A DNA stretch of 64,000 nucleotides from Chrysoporthe austroafricana. Its lineage: Eukaryota > Ascomycota > Sordariomycetes > Diaporthales > Cryphonectriaceae. Under the pieces are notes generated by a model that made no database searches, was not told where the DNA came from, and saw nothing but the letters and a program-made list of their open reading frames with translations. The translations under genes were made by a program, and so were the position numbers. How positions within the stretch are numbered: position 1 is the stretch's first letter; every line of letters begins with the position of its first letter. The stretch covers positions 243,518 through 307,517 of the forward strand of contig JYIP02000016.1 of assembly GCA_001051155.2 (NCBI GenBank), read 5' to 3'. Below, one piece after another: positions 34,307 to 45,508 of the stretch.

Positions 34307-35241
34307 CTCGGCTGCCATGGCACCCCTCCATCCTACTCGGTTCCTCCGTCGCCTCTCGAGCATGCCCGAGGAATTGTGTGGGTGAAGAGAGCGCCGGAGC
34401 CGACTCGCGCTTCTGCACTGCGAGACCTGGGGTCCAGCAGCCTCTGGACTGGACCCTGCCGCAGGACCGCCCCGGCTGTACGGACGATACTCGCTTGTGC
34501 CCTCCCGTCCTCCTCCTCCCCATGGGGCCCGGTATGTATGGCACATGGCTCGCATGGGTGGTACCTTTCAGCGCGCCCCACCCCCCTCGCGCTGGATCGG
34601 TATGAGACATGCGGCGGTGATCGAAACGCGATAGTATGTCTTACCCACAGCGCTGGCCTCGATGTGCCCGCCCGTCCGGCCCGGGAGGAGGAGGAGGATG
34701 CAGTGCGGGCAGGCAGCAGGACCCAGGCCGAGCCAGCCCGGGGATGGGATGAAACAGCTGTGCCGTGGTCGCGGCGCCTCAGTAGTTGTCTTGCACGTGC
34801 CTCAGCCTTCCCACTGCATCCTCATCTGATCCCGTAGTCACCCTATGTCGGTCGATGGGCACACGGTTGTGGTGCACACCAGGCGTACAGTGGACGCTCT
34901 GGGCGTCTTGGATGTCCTCAACCGTTTCTCAAATTTGTGACAGGGGACAGTCAGGATCTGCCCAAAAGGGGGAAAGGGGGGGTGGGTTATAGGAAGAAGC
35001 TCAGCGTCGTCATCTAGTAAAGAATTAATTAATATCTCGTGTCTACTCGTATATACTCTGCCCCGTCCAGCGCCTCGAGCCTGCGACAGCCCCCACCCCC
35101 CACCTCTCCTCCGCCTGAGCCCACCAGACAGACAACCACCTTCGAAACCTTCTCTCCCTCTCTCTCTCGCTCTCCCCTCCTCTCCCCCTTCCCACTCCCA
35201 CCACGCCCACTCCTGCTCCCCTCCCCCTTCCCTGTCCTGCC

Positions 35242-36516
35242 CTAGACCGGCTGCTCCCGGGCGGCGAGGCCCTGCCGCCTCGCCTCGTTGAGGGCCTTGA
35301 GCTTGGCGGTGCCGAAGCCGGCGACGCCCTCCTCCTGGTTGGCGCCGAGCCAGGGCTTCTTGGAGTCGCCGAGGATGCTGCCGGCGAGGAAGTAGACGAC
35401 GAGGCCGAGGATGATGAGGACGAAGGCGACGGGGTAGAGGGTGGCGACGGCGTAGCCGAAGACGTGGATGCCGATGATGACGCCCCAGAAGTTGCCGGTG
35501 AGCAGGCTGATGTCGAAGAAGGCGGCGGAGCCCATGCGCAGGATGAAGGGGGCGAGGGAGTAGAAGACGAAGAGGGCGAGGGTGTAGCCGACGATGTAGC
35601 CGATGACGGGCCCGTCCCAGTGGGCCTGCTGGAAGGTGTAGCGGTCGAAGATGGCGGCGGTGGCGCCGCCGACGAACATGCCGATGAAGCCCATGAAGGC
35701 GAGGACCTCGTACAGCGGGCGGCGCGAGACGTACCACTCCTCGAAGACGTTGCTGAGGCCGTAGCAGGTGGCGCCGGCGAGCCCGAACAGGTCGCCCTTG
35801 ACCTTGTCCGGGGCGCCGCCGGCGGTGCCGCTCGTCATGGCGTCCGAGGCGAGCAGCAGGCCCATGCCGCCGCAGGCGACGAGGATGCCGAGCAGCTGGA
35901 AGGGGCGGTAGCGCACGCGCAGCAGCAGGAAGGAGACGGCGACGACGCACACGATGGACCAGAAGTTGAGCAGCTGGGCGCTGAGCAGGTTGGTGTAGCG
36001 GTAGGCGAGCACGGTGAAGTAGTTGCCCTCGACGTCGAGGAAGGACAGGATGAGGTAGCGCCAGCCATCGCGGGCGACGACGCGCAGCACGCGGCGCCAG
36101 CCGTAGCGGTAGAAGAGGTACGGCACGTAGACGAGGGTGAGCAGCACGTAGTTGAAGAAGGTCTGGAACGCCGGCACCGACGTGCCGTAGTCGTCGAGCA
36201 GCGTCGTGAAGACGCTCGTCGCCGTGTTGCACAGGCAGAGGAACTGGCCCAGCGCCACCACGAGCCAGAAGTCCCACGTCGTGAAGTACGAGTACCAGCG
36301 CACGTCGCGCGCCTCGAGCCGGCTCAGGCCCTCCGCCACCGCCTGGTTCTCGTCGTCCTCGCTGCTGCCGCCGCGCGCCTCGCCGTCATCGCCGTCGGCG
36401 TAGATGTGCGTCGCCACTGGGCCGGGGCCGCCGCCGGGGCCGAAATCCTCCAGCGCCTTGTTGGGCGCCGACTCGGCGGCGACAGTAGTAGTAGTGGTAG
36501 TAGTGTCTCCTGCCAT
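35242..36516 (-). CDS. SLC35F-type (DUF914) solute carrier
   Basis: Ten-helix membrane transporter of the drug/metabolite superfamily, SLC35F1/F2/F6-like, likely in endomembranes or the plasma membrane. The gene is intronless and encodes 424 residues from the ATG at 36516; an in-frame ATG at 36618 adds an Arg-rich leader that does not look conserved. An acidic cytosolic N-terminus of about 75 residues precedes TM1 (DFWLVVALGQFLCLCNTATSVFTTLL). Family blocks follow: YVPYLFYRYGWRRVLR, the signature FLDVEGNYFTVLAYRYTNLLSAQLLNFWSI, then LLASDAMTSG, GDLFGLAGATCYGLSNVFEEWYVSRRPLYEVLAFMG and a final pair of helices ending GLVVYFLAGSI. The tail is soluble and charged. The substrate is unknown; human SLC35F2 imports queuosine-type compounds and some drugs, but that cannot be transferred here. 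Confidence 0.9.
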   Translation of the reverse strand: MAGDTTTTTTTVAAESAPNKALEDFGPGGGPGPVATHIYADGDDGEARGGSSEDDENQAVAEGLSRLEARDVRWYSYFTTWDFWLVVALGQFLCLCNTATSVFTTLLDDYGTSVPAFQTFFNYVLLTLVYVPYLFYRYGWRRVLRVVARDGWRYLILSFLDVEGNYFTVLAYRYTNLLSAQLLNFWSIVCVVAVSFLLLRVRYRPFQLLGILVACGGMGLLLASDAMTSGTAGGAPDKVKGDLFGLAGATCYGLSNVFEEWYVSRRPLYEVLAFMGFIGMFVGGATAAIFDRYTFQQAHWDGPVIGYIVGYTLALFVFYSLAPFILRMGSAAFFDISLLTGNFWGVIIGIHVFGYAVATLYPVAFVLIILGLVVYFLAGSILGDSKKPWLGANQEEGVAGFGTAKLKALNEARRQGLAAREQPV

Positions 36517-37640
36517 GTCGAGCAGCTGGTAGCCTCGTGTGGCTGGCCGCGAGCTGGAGGCAAAGAAGGCGGGGCGTCTGTCTCGGCGTATCGTCGCCGT
36601 GCCTGCTGCACACTGCACACACCCTCACCCGGCTGAGGCGAGAGTCCTCGTGTGGTGGTGATAGTGGTGGTGATAGTGGTGGTGATGATGATGACGACGT
36701 GGGTGAGCGTCTGGGTAAGTCTTTCTATCGTCCCCTTCCAGCAGAGCGCAAAGACTTCAAGTCGCCTGCCGTGATGCTATGAAGATGCTGGGCGGCACAT
36801 GGACCAAACCGGTGTGCCTGGGCTCCGGGAGTTGAGGAGGGTGGACGAGGAGGAGGAGGAGGAGGAGGAGGAGGAGGAGGAGGAGGTGCGCCCAGGTCCT
36901 CTCGCTCAGCCTTATAGTAGAAAGAGAAGTAGTAGCCTTCCACACGCACTAGAACCTGAAGTTTTTTTAGTCTTTTTTTTTTTTTTTTCCTTCCTCGTCG
37001 TCTTCTCCCCTCCTCACCGAGGCTTGACGGGAAGAGACCCTCCCGTTGCCACTGGATCCCTGCGCGGCGTCACAGTCTCGGTGGGGTTTTCTGGGCGCGC
37101 ACGAGTGGTTATCGCCGGGTCGGATGCCCACTCCAAGAGGCGCCGCCGTCCACAAATCGGCTGCATTAGCCCGCCCTGGCCCGTGTTCTAGACGGCACCA
37201 CGGCACCACCGCCAGCACCGGTGGGCCGCTTGGGGGGGGGGGGTGCGTCTGCGTCTGGAGGAGCCAGTGCGTCGGGCACGGGTGCCTGTGTTGGTGGTGG
37301 GTGGTGCGGTGGTGGGTGGTACTTGAGGTGGGTGGGACGAAGGTGGGAGTGGGAGGGAGTGAGGCTGGCTTCACTACTAGTCGTCACGTAGCGTCGAGAG
37401 CCTCGCTGCACTACTAGGTACACACGTACACACACATCACATATATCGCGGCTGTCGTCTTGTCTGGGCACGGGTCGGTGTCTTGTCTGTCTGCTCATGC
37501 TTGCTGCCCTTCCGCAGCAGATACTAGATGGGATACCATAGCAGGTGGATACATAGCACACACGTACGTGCTGGACGGGGCCTGTTCACGTCCGTCCTCA
37601 ACCCTCTAGGGCAGCGTCGTGGCCTGCGCGACGTCTACCA
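36517..37640. other. Intergenic with (GGA)n and poly(T)
   Basis: About 1.1 kb upstream of the SLC35F-type gene, with GTGGTGATAGTGG repeats near 36653-36692, (GGA)12 at 36848-36885, poly(T) near 36970-36988 and a 10-G run near 37232. No gene is seen. Confidence 0.65.
36848..36885. repeat. (GGA)n trinucleotide repeat
   Basis: About twelve near-perfect GGA units; a purine tract about 330 bp upstream of the transporter start. Confidence 0.93.
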
Positions 37641-38327
37641 CTACCGGCGGGCCGGCACCCGGAGGACCTGGCCCGGGTAGATCATGTCCGGGTTGGCGAT
37701 GTTGTTGTCGCGGGCGATGTCCTCGAACGAGCAGTGGTCGAACCGGGCGGCGATGCCCCGGAGGGTGTCGCCGGGCTGGACGGTGACCTCGATGAAGTCG
37801 CCGCGGGGCCCGTCGAAGCGGTGGCGGTCCTCGTCGCGGCGGCGGTCCTCGTCGCGGCGGCGCTCCTCATCACGACGGCGGTCCTCCTCGCGGCGGCGCT
37901 CGTCGTCCTCGCGGCGCTCCTCGCGGCGGCCCTCCTCGTAGGCGTGCTCGCGCCTCTCCTCCTCCTCGCGCCTCTTCTTCTCCTCGCGGCCGTCCTTCCA
38001 GTCGTCGATCTTCTCCTCGGCCTCGTGGCCGGCGAAGGCGCCCGCGACGGCGCCGAGGATGCCGCCGGCGATGCCGTGGCCGCCAGCCTTGTTGCCGAGG
38101 GCGTGGCCGCCGAAGCCGCCGGCGATGGCGCCGCCTATGGTGCCGAGGAGCTCATGGTCGTCATCCTTCTTCTCGTGGTGCCCGCGCTCCGTGCTGCCCT
38201 CGTGCTTGTAGAAGTCGGGCCTGTCGCGGTCTGGGGCGGGGAGGCTGTCAGCGTCATGAATGTGCTAGTGCTAGTAGGAAGGCTGGCTGGCTGGCTGCTT
38301 TTGCTTACCTTCGTCGCGGCCGAACAT
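37641..38327 (-). CDS. LysM-domain protein with glycine-zipper segment, no signal peptide
   Basis: Two exons, 38327-38309 (only six codons plus one base, MFGRDE) and 38230-37641, give 202 residues. It has almost no internal Met, so it is easily overlooked. Order: a polar start; an Ala/Gly-rich membrane-like stretch with repeated GGxxxG spacing (LLGTIGGAIAGGFGGHALG...HGIAGGILGAVAGAFAGHEAEE), the pattern of glycine-zipper 2TM domains; a long Arg/Glu coil with repeated RRRDEDR/RRREEDR units; and a C-terminal LysM domain (VTVQPGDTLRGIAARF...IARDNNIANPDMIYPGQVLRVPA). LysM binds GlcNAc polymers such as chitin or peptidoglycan. Secreted fungal LysM effectors carry a signal peptide; this protein has none, so it is more likely internal or membrane-associated. 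Its role is unknown. The intron has a GTAAGC donor and CCCCAG acceptor. Confidence 0.85.
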
Positions 38328-38978
38328 GGTGGCTATGGGGGTGGGGTGGGTAGGTGGGTGTATGTGTGTGTGGAAGAAGAGAGGACTGTTGCTGTCTGTG
38401 ATGTGTCTTTTGGGGGGGGGGGCAGCAAGTTGCAGATGGAGGAGTGAGCTTGCTGATGGGGGCGGTGGACGGTGTCCTCTTTATACTTTGGTGTGCATGG
38501 TGAAGATGGCGCAGGCTTCCTGTGGCTAATAATAAGGTTCCCTGTGTTCCTTGTGAACGAACCACTCAGCAACGAGCGGCGGCTATTACGTTACGTAGCC
38601 AGAGCCCCTCCGCCATCCATCATCCATCCAGATCCATGCACTGCCATCTCATCGGCCAGCTCTGCGCTGCGCGCGACCCAAACGAAACGAAACGAAACGA
38701 ATGGAGAGGCTGTGCACGGCGCTGTGCTTGTGTGTTGTCACCACCGACCGCCAGTGAGCTGTCACGGCCGAGCCAACCCGCGGGGCCACCTGAGGCCACC
38801 ACGGCCACCCGACGCCCCAGCCCAGGGCGCCTTGTCCCCACCAGGCCGCATGGGAGACGTGCAGAGGCCCTCGCCACCGTCGTGCTTGGCCCGCCGTGCT
38901 TCTTGGCGGCGCCGGCGCGCGGGTCGCTGGCCGCTGCAGCTCGCCTGGCTGAAACCGCAGGGCCCCCGTGGCAATACG

Positions 38979-38981
<3 letters not shown>

Positions 38982-39035
<54 letters not shown>
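38982..39035. repeat. (GA)n dinucleotide repeat
   Basis: About 26 perfect GA units, the longest dinucleotide tract in the window. Confidence 0.95.
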
Positions 39036-39037
<2 letters not shown>

Positions 39038-39388
39038 CTGTCCTGTCAGTGGCAGCATGCCTGTGTGGAACACCACCACGTGATGCGAACCTGACGTCGA
39101 CGTCGACGTTCCTCTCGAGAGAAGCCGCTCGGCCACAGTCCTGCTCGCTCCAGGGCCAGTGGCACAGTGGCACCAGGGTGGATCGAGGCGGAGGCTCTGG
39201 AGGCTCTGGGACCTAACTACGAATCCGGCCACGACGACGATGATCCCCAGCCTCGTGACCACAGCACGACGGGGCCACCTCCACGCCTCACCCACAGGCG
39301 CCCCTCCCCACAGATGGGACGCCCCTCTCGGACAGGGAGGGTGTGTGGTGTTTGTCCTCGTCGGGATGGCATTCTCACTACTAGATAC

Positions 39389-39412
39389 TGAGCTGAGCTG
39401 AGCTGAGCTGAG
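39389..39412. repeat. (TGAGC)n pentanucleotide repeat
   Basis: Nearly five TGAGC units; one of several pentanucleotide arrays in the window. Confidence 0.9.
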
Positions 39413-39489
39413 ACTATACTATACAGATGCTGAGGTATCTCGACGCCAACGCGCCCCCCCCCGCCCCCGACCTCCTCGGGCATCACAGC

Positions 39490-41323
39490 TCAGGCCGTCT
39501 CCCCCCCCGCCGGCGCCGTCGAGAGCGCAAAGTCTGCCCACCGGATCCAGACGCTCCGGAGCCAGTACACGAACTGCCAGTCCGGGTACATGGCAAAGTT
39601 GCGGCCCGTCGCCTCGTCGACGGCCCAGCTCGTGCAGCCCGAGGCCCACACCAGCTCGCGCGCCCTCCGCTGCGTCTCGGCGAGGTCGCGCCCCTCGGCG
39701 CCGGCCGTCACCGCCACGACGTCCGCCGCCGCCGCCGCCGTCGCCCTCCTCCCCATCCAGTTGTCTAGGGCCGGCCACCACGCCCACGCCCGCCGGTGCC
39801 CGAGCCGCGCCATGATGGGCTCGATCATGCGCAGCGTGAAGTTGATCTGGCACTCGCTCGTGTACACCACCGACAGGTGCCCGCTGACCGAGTTGGGCCC
39901 CATCAGGACGAACAGGTTGGGCGCGCTCGACACGCACGTGCCGAAGTACGCCGAGGGCACGCCGTCGCTCACGCGGTCCCACTGCGTGCGCGGGAGGGTC
40001 AGTGAGGGTAGGAGGAGGGAGGGAGGGAGGGAAAGGCCGGGGGGGGGGTGGCTGAGGTAGGTAAGGTAAGATATGCACGAACATGCTCATCCAGGCCGAC
40101 GCCGTCCCGCCCGACGATCTCCATCGGGAACAGCATCTTCTTGGTCTGGAACCCGTTGGCGAGCACGATCGCGTCGGCGCGCACGAGCCGCCCCGACCGC
40201 GTCACCACGCCCTCCTCGACCACCGCCTCGGCCGGGTCGTCGTACACCAGCTCCACGTTCGCCCGGTGCAGCGCCGCCAGGTAGTCCGTGTCGTTGACCC
40301 GGCGCTTGCAGCCGACCTCGCTCGTCGGCACCAGGAACGCCCGGTACCGTGCCGGCGCGTGGGCGCGGATGTACTCGGTCGCCGCCCGGGTCCAGCCCGC
40401 GCGCACGCCCCGCCCGGCCCTCATCCGGTAGCCCCGGAAGTCGGCCTCCTTCTCGCAGTACAGCCACGCCCGGTAGAGGCGCAGCGCCAGCGGCACCCAG
40501 CGCATGGCGAGCTTGAAGAGCGGTGAGTACGCGAACTGCGCCCGCGGCGAGAGCCAGTGCGCCTGGCGGCTGAACTGCGTGACGCGGCGCGCGGCGCCCG
40601 GCCCGCCGCTGATGCTGGGCACGACCTGTGTCGCGCTGCAGCCGTTGCCTGGTGTGCGCCGTCAGCCGTCAGCCGTCGTTGTCCCAGACCGGCCCCCTCG
40701 ACGAGGAGGACGCACCTATGATCACCACATCCTCGCCCTTCCAGTCAAACTCGTGATCCCACCTTGCCGTGTGGAACAGCCGTCCTCGGAACCTCTCCGC
40801 GCCGGGGATCTCACACTCCCTGGGTACGGACAGCGACCCCACCGCAGAGACCAGGACCTTGCAGCGCCTCTGCGCGGTCTCGCCGCCGGTGCTCTCGTCG
40901 CGGACGGTGACGGCCCACGTGCCGGTCTGCTCGTCCCAGACGGCCCTCTGCACCGCGGTGTGGAAGCGCACGTGCCTGTGGATGTCGTGGCGGGTGGCCA
41001 GGTCCTGCAGGTAGGCGTGGATCTCCGGCTGCAGCGCGTACTTGCAGGACCAGTCCGGCTTGAGGGCCCAGGAGAAGGAGTAGAAGTGCGACGGGACCTG
41101 CGGAGGCCGTCAGCGAGGTCGAACTGTGCCCTCCCACAAACCCGATGTAACTCACGTCACAGCCACAACCCGGGTAGGAATTCGCCCACCACGTCCCCCC
41201 GACCGAGCTGGCCTTCTCTATGATCTCGAATCTGCACGTGCTGTATTTCTTTTGTAGCTGGATGGCAAACCCGAGACCGGACAGGCCCGCACCGATGACG
41301 AGGACGTCCGTGTCGAGATCCAT
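39490..41323 (-). CDS. Baeyer-Villiger-type FAD monooxygenase
   Basis: Flavin- and NADPH-dependent oxygenase, likely inserting oxygen next to a ketone. Four exons (41323-41156, 41097-40716, 40648-40083, 39981-39490) give 535 residues. The first Rossmann motif VLVIGAGLSGLG (FAD) is at residues 7-18, followed by EIIEKASSVGGTWWANSYPGCGCD. The Baeyer-Villiger fingerprint FxGxxxHxxxW(D) is complete as FRGRLFHTARWD, just before the second Rossmann motif VVIIGNGCSATQ (NADPH), which is restored by splicing. Later come IVLANGFQTKK and the late signature FVLMGPNSVSGHLSVVYTSECQ, then an Ala-rich insert and a C-terminal WQFVYWLRSVWIRW helix. The class is also annotated as 4-hydroxyacetophenone-monooxygenase-like. 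The third donor (GTTCGT) is non-consensus but frame-perfect. No biosynthetic cluster partners are adjacent. Confidence 0.9.
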
Positions 41324-42060
41324 AATTAGCCCCCCCCCCCAAAAAAAAAAAAATGTCCCTATATTCGATGTTTGAGAAGCATACGTATACATAAATACAT
41401 GACGAGGCTGAATCACCGGGGGGCTACGAGTCGATGTGCGCCTGGATGCTTCGACAATTCGAGAGGACGCTGGGTTGTACATAGTATATACATGAACCCA
41501 GGGCGGGAGGCTCCACACAGGCAGATGGTGAGATCCCGACGCCGATGACGAGCTCGCGGGTTTCCAGCAGCCAAGGCGGCTCTCCGTGCCCCCGCGCCCT
41601 GCAGATTGCCGGTGCAGTGTAGTGAGGTGTCTATCCCAGGTCCGGGCCAGGTCTTCTCTCTTTCGCCCTCGTCTGGATGTGTTCTCGACAGGAGGGTACT
41701 GCTGCAGTCTGCCCGCGTTTATCGTTTATTCCCTGCCGAGTAGGGATATAGTCCACATAGGCGATTTGGTGCCTTGGCGAGAAGATACATGCAAAATAAC
41801 TCAGGACTGGGAACACTGAGGGCACGAGATAGATGGTGGGCTATTGAAATTTATTCGCCGAGTACCTAGCCGCCCAAAGTCATCCTCATCCGGTGGTCCA
41901 TAGTTCGTTACAATTCAAGGGACATGCTGTGGTGGTGCCCTCCCATACCTCCTTTCCATGCCTCCAGATGAATGCAGTAACGACAAGCCTCATGGTCACA
42001 AGCCATGAATGCCGCCGTCTTCTTCTTCCTCCCCCAAGTCGGATATCTCATGTGTAAGTT

Positions 42061-42105
<45 letters not shown>

Positions 42106-42187
42106 GGTGTTGTATGTCTTTTCCCAAAAAAAAAAAAAAAAAGAACAGCCAGCTACATATATGCCCCCCCCCCAGCATCCCAATCAA
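41324..42187. other. Intergenic with homopolymers and (GT)n
   Basis: About 860 bp, with C10/A13 next to the monooxygenase start (41331-41353), a (GT)n array at 42066-42102 and poly(A) near 42126-42142. It includes the promoter of the monooxygenase. No gene is seen. Confidence 0.7.
42066..42102. repeat. (GT)n dinucleotide repeat
   Basis: About 18 GT units immediately downstream (3') of the large disordered-protein gene. Confidence 0.94.
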
Positions 42188-43247
42188 TCAAATAAACCGA
42201 ACGCCTTGCTCGTCAGCAATCCCCGTAGGGCTCTTGAGGCCGTGGTTCGGTCGCCTGAGCCTCTCGGCCGGCTCGCCCGTGGTCGGCGACCGGACCTGCG
42301 GCGGCGGCTCCTCGTCGACCGTCCACGCGGCCACCTTCTTGACCCTCTCACGGTCCCTCGTGCGCCTCTCGGCGCTCCGCACCTGGTCGTACCTGATCGA
42401 CGGGCCCCGCGCCACCCCGATGGCCGAGCTCTTGTCCTCCCCCGGGAGCAGCAGGTTGTGGTGGTGGTGGTGGTGGAGGTGGTGATGATGATGGTGCGCT
42501 GCGGACGGCCCTGCGCCCTCGGCGGCGTGCATCTCCATGATGCGCTCCTCGCCGCCTGTCGCCGTCGCCGCCTTTGCCGGCCGCGCGTCGGGCGTCCAGG
42601 GCCCGTCGTGGCCGCCGCCGAGGCCGACGTCGTCGGCGTACCGGGTCGCGGCGATGTTGAGCGGCGCCGGGGGCGCGCGCCTGTCGCGCAGCAGCGACCG
42701 GCGGGCGCTGAAGCCGCTCTCGCCGGCCTGGGACGACCGGAACGAGGACGCGCTCGGCGCCGGCAGCGGCCAGTGCGGGTTGCTCGCCAGGTCGGGGACG
42801 GTGGCGGTGACGGGCGACGAGACCAGCGCCGGCGACGCCGGCTCGGGCTCGGGCCCCTGGGTGTTCTTGCGGCGGGCGCTCTTCTCGGGGACCGGCAGCG
42901 GCGACGTGGGCGGCGGCACGGGCGCTGGGCCGTACCAGTCGGTGGTGACGACGGACCGGGGAGGCCCGGCGCGGCGCGCGGCGGGCGGCGGCGAGAAGAC
43001 GCTGTAGCTGCCGACGGGGCTGGGGCTGTTGGTGCGCGACGTGCTCGCGCTGTTGAGGCCGTCCACGACCTGCTCGAAGGACACGGCGGCCCGCACGTCC
43101 CTGAGGACGGGGCTCTCGATGCCGAGGGGGCTGCCGCCGCCGCCGAAGGAGCCGCGCGCGCTGCGGGGGCTCTCTGCGCGCCGGGGCTGCTGCTGCGCGC
43201 CGTGCTCGTCCGGGCCCGGGCGACAGGCACGCCCGCCGGCCAGCGAG

Positions 43248-43285
<38 letters not shown>

Positions 43286-45254
43286 GGCGTCGACCTTGAC
43301 GTGTCCGTACTCGTCCAGCGACGGCCGGCTCCGCGGGATGGCGCCCGGCCGCGGGAGGAGGAGGACGTCGGCCGTCTTCTTCCGCAGCTGCTCCAGCGGG
43401 CTCTCGGGCGGGACCTCGAGGGTCGGGCGGCCGTGCGGCGGCGCCATGTGGCCGCGGGGGCTCATGGGCCGCGGGCTCAGCGGGAAGGGCTTGGGCGAGA
43501 ACAGCGGCTGGTCGATGGTCAGCGGCGACTCGGAGATGTCGCTGTAGCTGCTGCTGGCGTCGCTGTTGCTGTTGCCGCGGCTGCGCGCGACGAGGCGCGG
43601 CGGCGCGGCGTCGGCGCCCATCTCGAGCGCCGACATGGCCTGCGCCTGCTGCAGGGACCGCTCGAACTGGTCGATCTGCAGGCCGAGGCTCTCGCGCCCG
43701 GAGGCGCCGCCGACCAGGATGGTGTCGCGCTTGGCCGCGACGGTGCGCACGACGGGCTTCCGGTCCTGCTCGTCGCTGGGGCGCTGGCGGTGCGACAGCG
43801 GCGGCGACGGGAGGCCGTAGGGGGCGTTCGCCGCGCGGTGGTCGACGGCCGGCTCGTGCCTGTGCCCGTGCTCGTCATCCTCCTCCTCCTCCTCCTCCTC
43901 GTCGCTGTGGCCGTCGAAGGGGTTCATCTGCTGGCAGAGCGGCGAGCGCGGCGGCCGGGCGCCCGGGACGGTGGCGCCGCGGAAGGGCTCGCGCGGGCTC
44001 AGCAGCCTCTTCCGGAGCGTGTAGTTGTCCTCGGTGCGGCTCCGCTCCCGGCGGCTCCGCTCTGCCTCGCCGCCAGCGCCGCTCCGGGGTGCCTCTCCTG
44101 CTGCCGCCGCCGGTGGCCTCGGCGACGCAGGGCTCTCCTCGACCTTGACGTCCGGGACCGCGACGCCGCCGGGCTTGTCGCCGCCGCCGACGTCGTACCG
44201 CCGGCGCCAGTCCTGCGAGATGGGGCTCTGGGACATGTCGCAGTAGGTGACGACGTCCTGCTGGCCCCTGCTGGCCGGCCGCACCACCTGCAGAGGCGGC
44301 GGGGCCGGCGGCTTGACGCTGGGCCGCGGCCCGGGGACCAGTATCGACGGCACGCTCGGCTCGCCCTCGACCGAGGCCGGCGGCGACGGGTACGCCGTCG
44401 CCAGCCCCGCGCGCGCGAAGTCTCGCCTCTGGACCTCGGCGGCGGGCCCCGGCCCCGGCCCCGGCCCCGGCCCCGCCTGGGCGCTGCTCTTCTCGTCGGC
44501 GCGCCTCTTCCGGGGGGCCAGCTCCTCCTCGCGCATGATCCTGGCCGTGATCTCGTCGGCGATCTTCTCGGGCTCATCGCCGAGCAGCGACTCTGAGTCG
44601 CTCTTGACGGGCGACGCGAGCTCGTACAGGCCCAGCGGGCTCCGCGGGGGGCCGCCGGGCGCCGCTGCCGCCGACACCGCCGACACCGCCGACATGCTCG
44701 TGAGGCTGGTGTCGAGCGTCGGCCGCGGCGCGCCCAGCTCGCGCATCGAGTGCGCCGTCCCCGGCCGCGGGCCCGACGCGGCGTCCCCGAGCCGCCGCGG
44801 CGGTGGCGTGGCCAGGCTCGTCGACGACAGGTTGCCGGCGCGCAGGCCGCCCAGCCGCAGGTTCGCCTCCGACCGGAAGGTCTTCAGGGAGTTTCCCGCC
44901 GTCGGGCTCGGGCCCAGGCCCGCGTACGCATCGGGGAGGCTGGTCACGCTGCCGGCATACGAGCTGCCATGCGCCGTGCCCGGCCGCCCGCTGCTGGCCC
45001 GCAGCGCCTCTTCCCGCTGGGCGCGCCAGGCAGAGTTGTGCTCGGAGGCGCTCGGGTCCAGGCGCCGCCACTGCTGGATGACCGGCGCCGGGGAAGCTGG
45101 CCCCTTTCTATAGGACATGTGTTAGGTAATGGGGATCCAGAGGGGAGGGGCGGAGGGGAGAGGCAAGGAAGACAGCGCGCGCCCCCGGTGAGGCCCTGCG
45201 CGGGACGTACTTTCGCTTATCGGTGCCAAACTTGAGGCCGAAGAACGACACCAT
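42188..45254 (-). CDS. Large Ser/Pro/Arg-rich fungal protein of unknown function
   Basis: Two exons, 45254-45211 and 45107-42188, give 987 residues. The true start is MVSFFGLKFGTDKRK, supplied by a 44-nt first exon (donor GTACGT, acceptor CCTATAG) and joined to KGPASPAPVIQQWRR. An ATG at 45118 overlaps the acceptor and is not preferred. The short hydrophobic/basic N-terminus plus disordered body is a layout I associate with conserved filamentous-fungal proteins lacking named domains. Visible segments: EKIADEITARIMREEELAPRKRR (helical, charged), an acidic Glu run near residue 400, SLGLQIDQFERSLQQAQAMSALEMG (possible coiled coil), a poly-Ala tract encoded by GCC repeats, a His-rich stretch near residue 910 and a basic end RTRDRERVKKVAAWTVDEEP. 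Many SP/TP sites suggest phosphorylation. Function unknown; GC content is very high. Confidence 0.82.
43250..43286. repeat. (GCC)n repeat coding for poly-alanine
   Basis: About twelve GCC units inside the 987-residue protein, read on the minus strand as a run of about 15 Ala between VD and SLAGG. Unlike the intergenic arrays, it preserves frame. Confidence 0.92.
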
Positions 45255-45469
45255 CTTCGTGATGTCACGGTCCCGGTCCCGGGGCCGGGAGGGAAGGGGG
45301 GGGGGGTGGTAGTTTTCCTAGGGGAATCGAGAGGAGGTCGTCCGGCGGTGTGGCGGCTCTAGTCCGTCCCGCAGAGACAGTGGCGAGAGCAGGCGCAGGC
45401 GCAGGCGCAGGCGCAGGCGGAGAGAGTGGATTAAGACTATCATTAATAAAGGAGCGGATGAGCCGTAGG

Positions 45470-45470
<1 letters not shown>

Positions 45471-45507
<37 letters not shown>

Positions 45508-45508
45508 A
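45471..45508. repeat. (GTGC)n tetranucleotide repeat
   Basis: About nine GTGC units. A GCAGGC hexamer array lies about 50 bp away at 45388-45420. Confidence 0.93.

Larger units (their letters stand above)
29232..35241. other. 6-kb gene-poor, repeat-rich region
   Basis: This lies between the 5' end of the gene at 27140-29231 and the 3' end of the SLC35F-type gene. It holds CT, A, AGCGC, GGAGAT/GGACAT, CTGC/CTGT, CAGT and CTGG arrays. Open frames here are long but repetitive and lack domains, so no gene is called. Confidence 0.6.
38328..39489. other. Intergenic with (GA)n and (AACGA)n
   Basis: About 1.2 kb between the LysM gene start and the monooxygenase stop. It contains (AACGA)4 at 38681-38700, about 26 GA units at 38982-39035 and (TGAGC)n at 39389-39412. 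No gene is supported. Confidence 0.7.

Noticed and set aside
35464..36636. Plus-strand ORF of 390 Asp/Glu/Ala/Val-rich residues
   Set aside because: Antisense of the SLC35F-type transporter; composition is the complement of hydrophobic helices.
37684..38447. Plus-strand ORFs with Ser/Arg or Ala/Leu/Val runs
   Set aside because: Antisense of the LysM protein's Arg/Glu coil and glycine zipper.
42005..44596. Plus-strand ORF of 863 residues
   Set aside because: Arg/Gly/Ala-rich antisense shadow of the 987-residue protein. It begins inside a GT microsatellite and poly(A) tract.
39490..45254. Secondary-metabolite gene cluster around the monooxygenase
   Set aside because: No polyketide synthase, NRPS, terpene cyclase, P450 or cluster transcription factor lies nearby; the neighbours are a LysM protein and a disordered protein.
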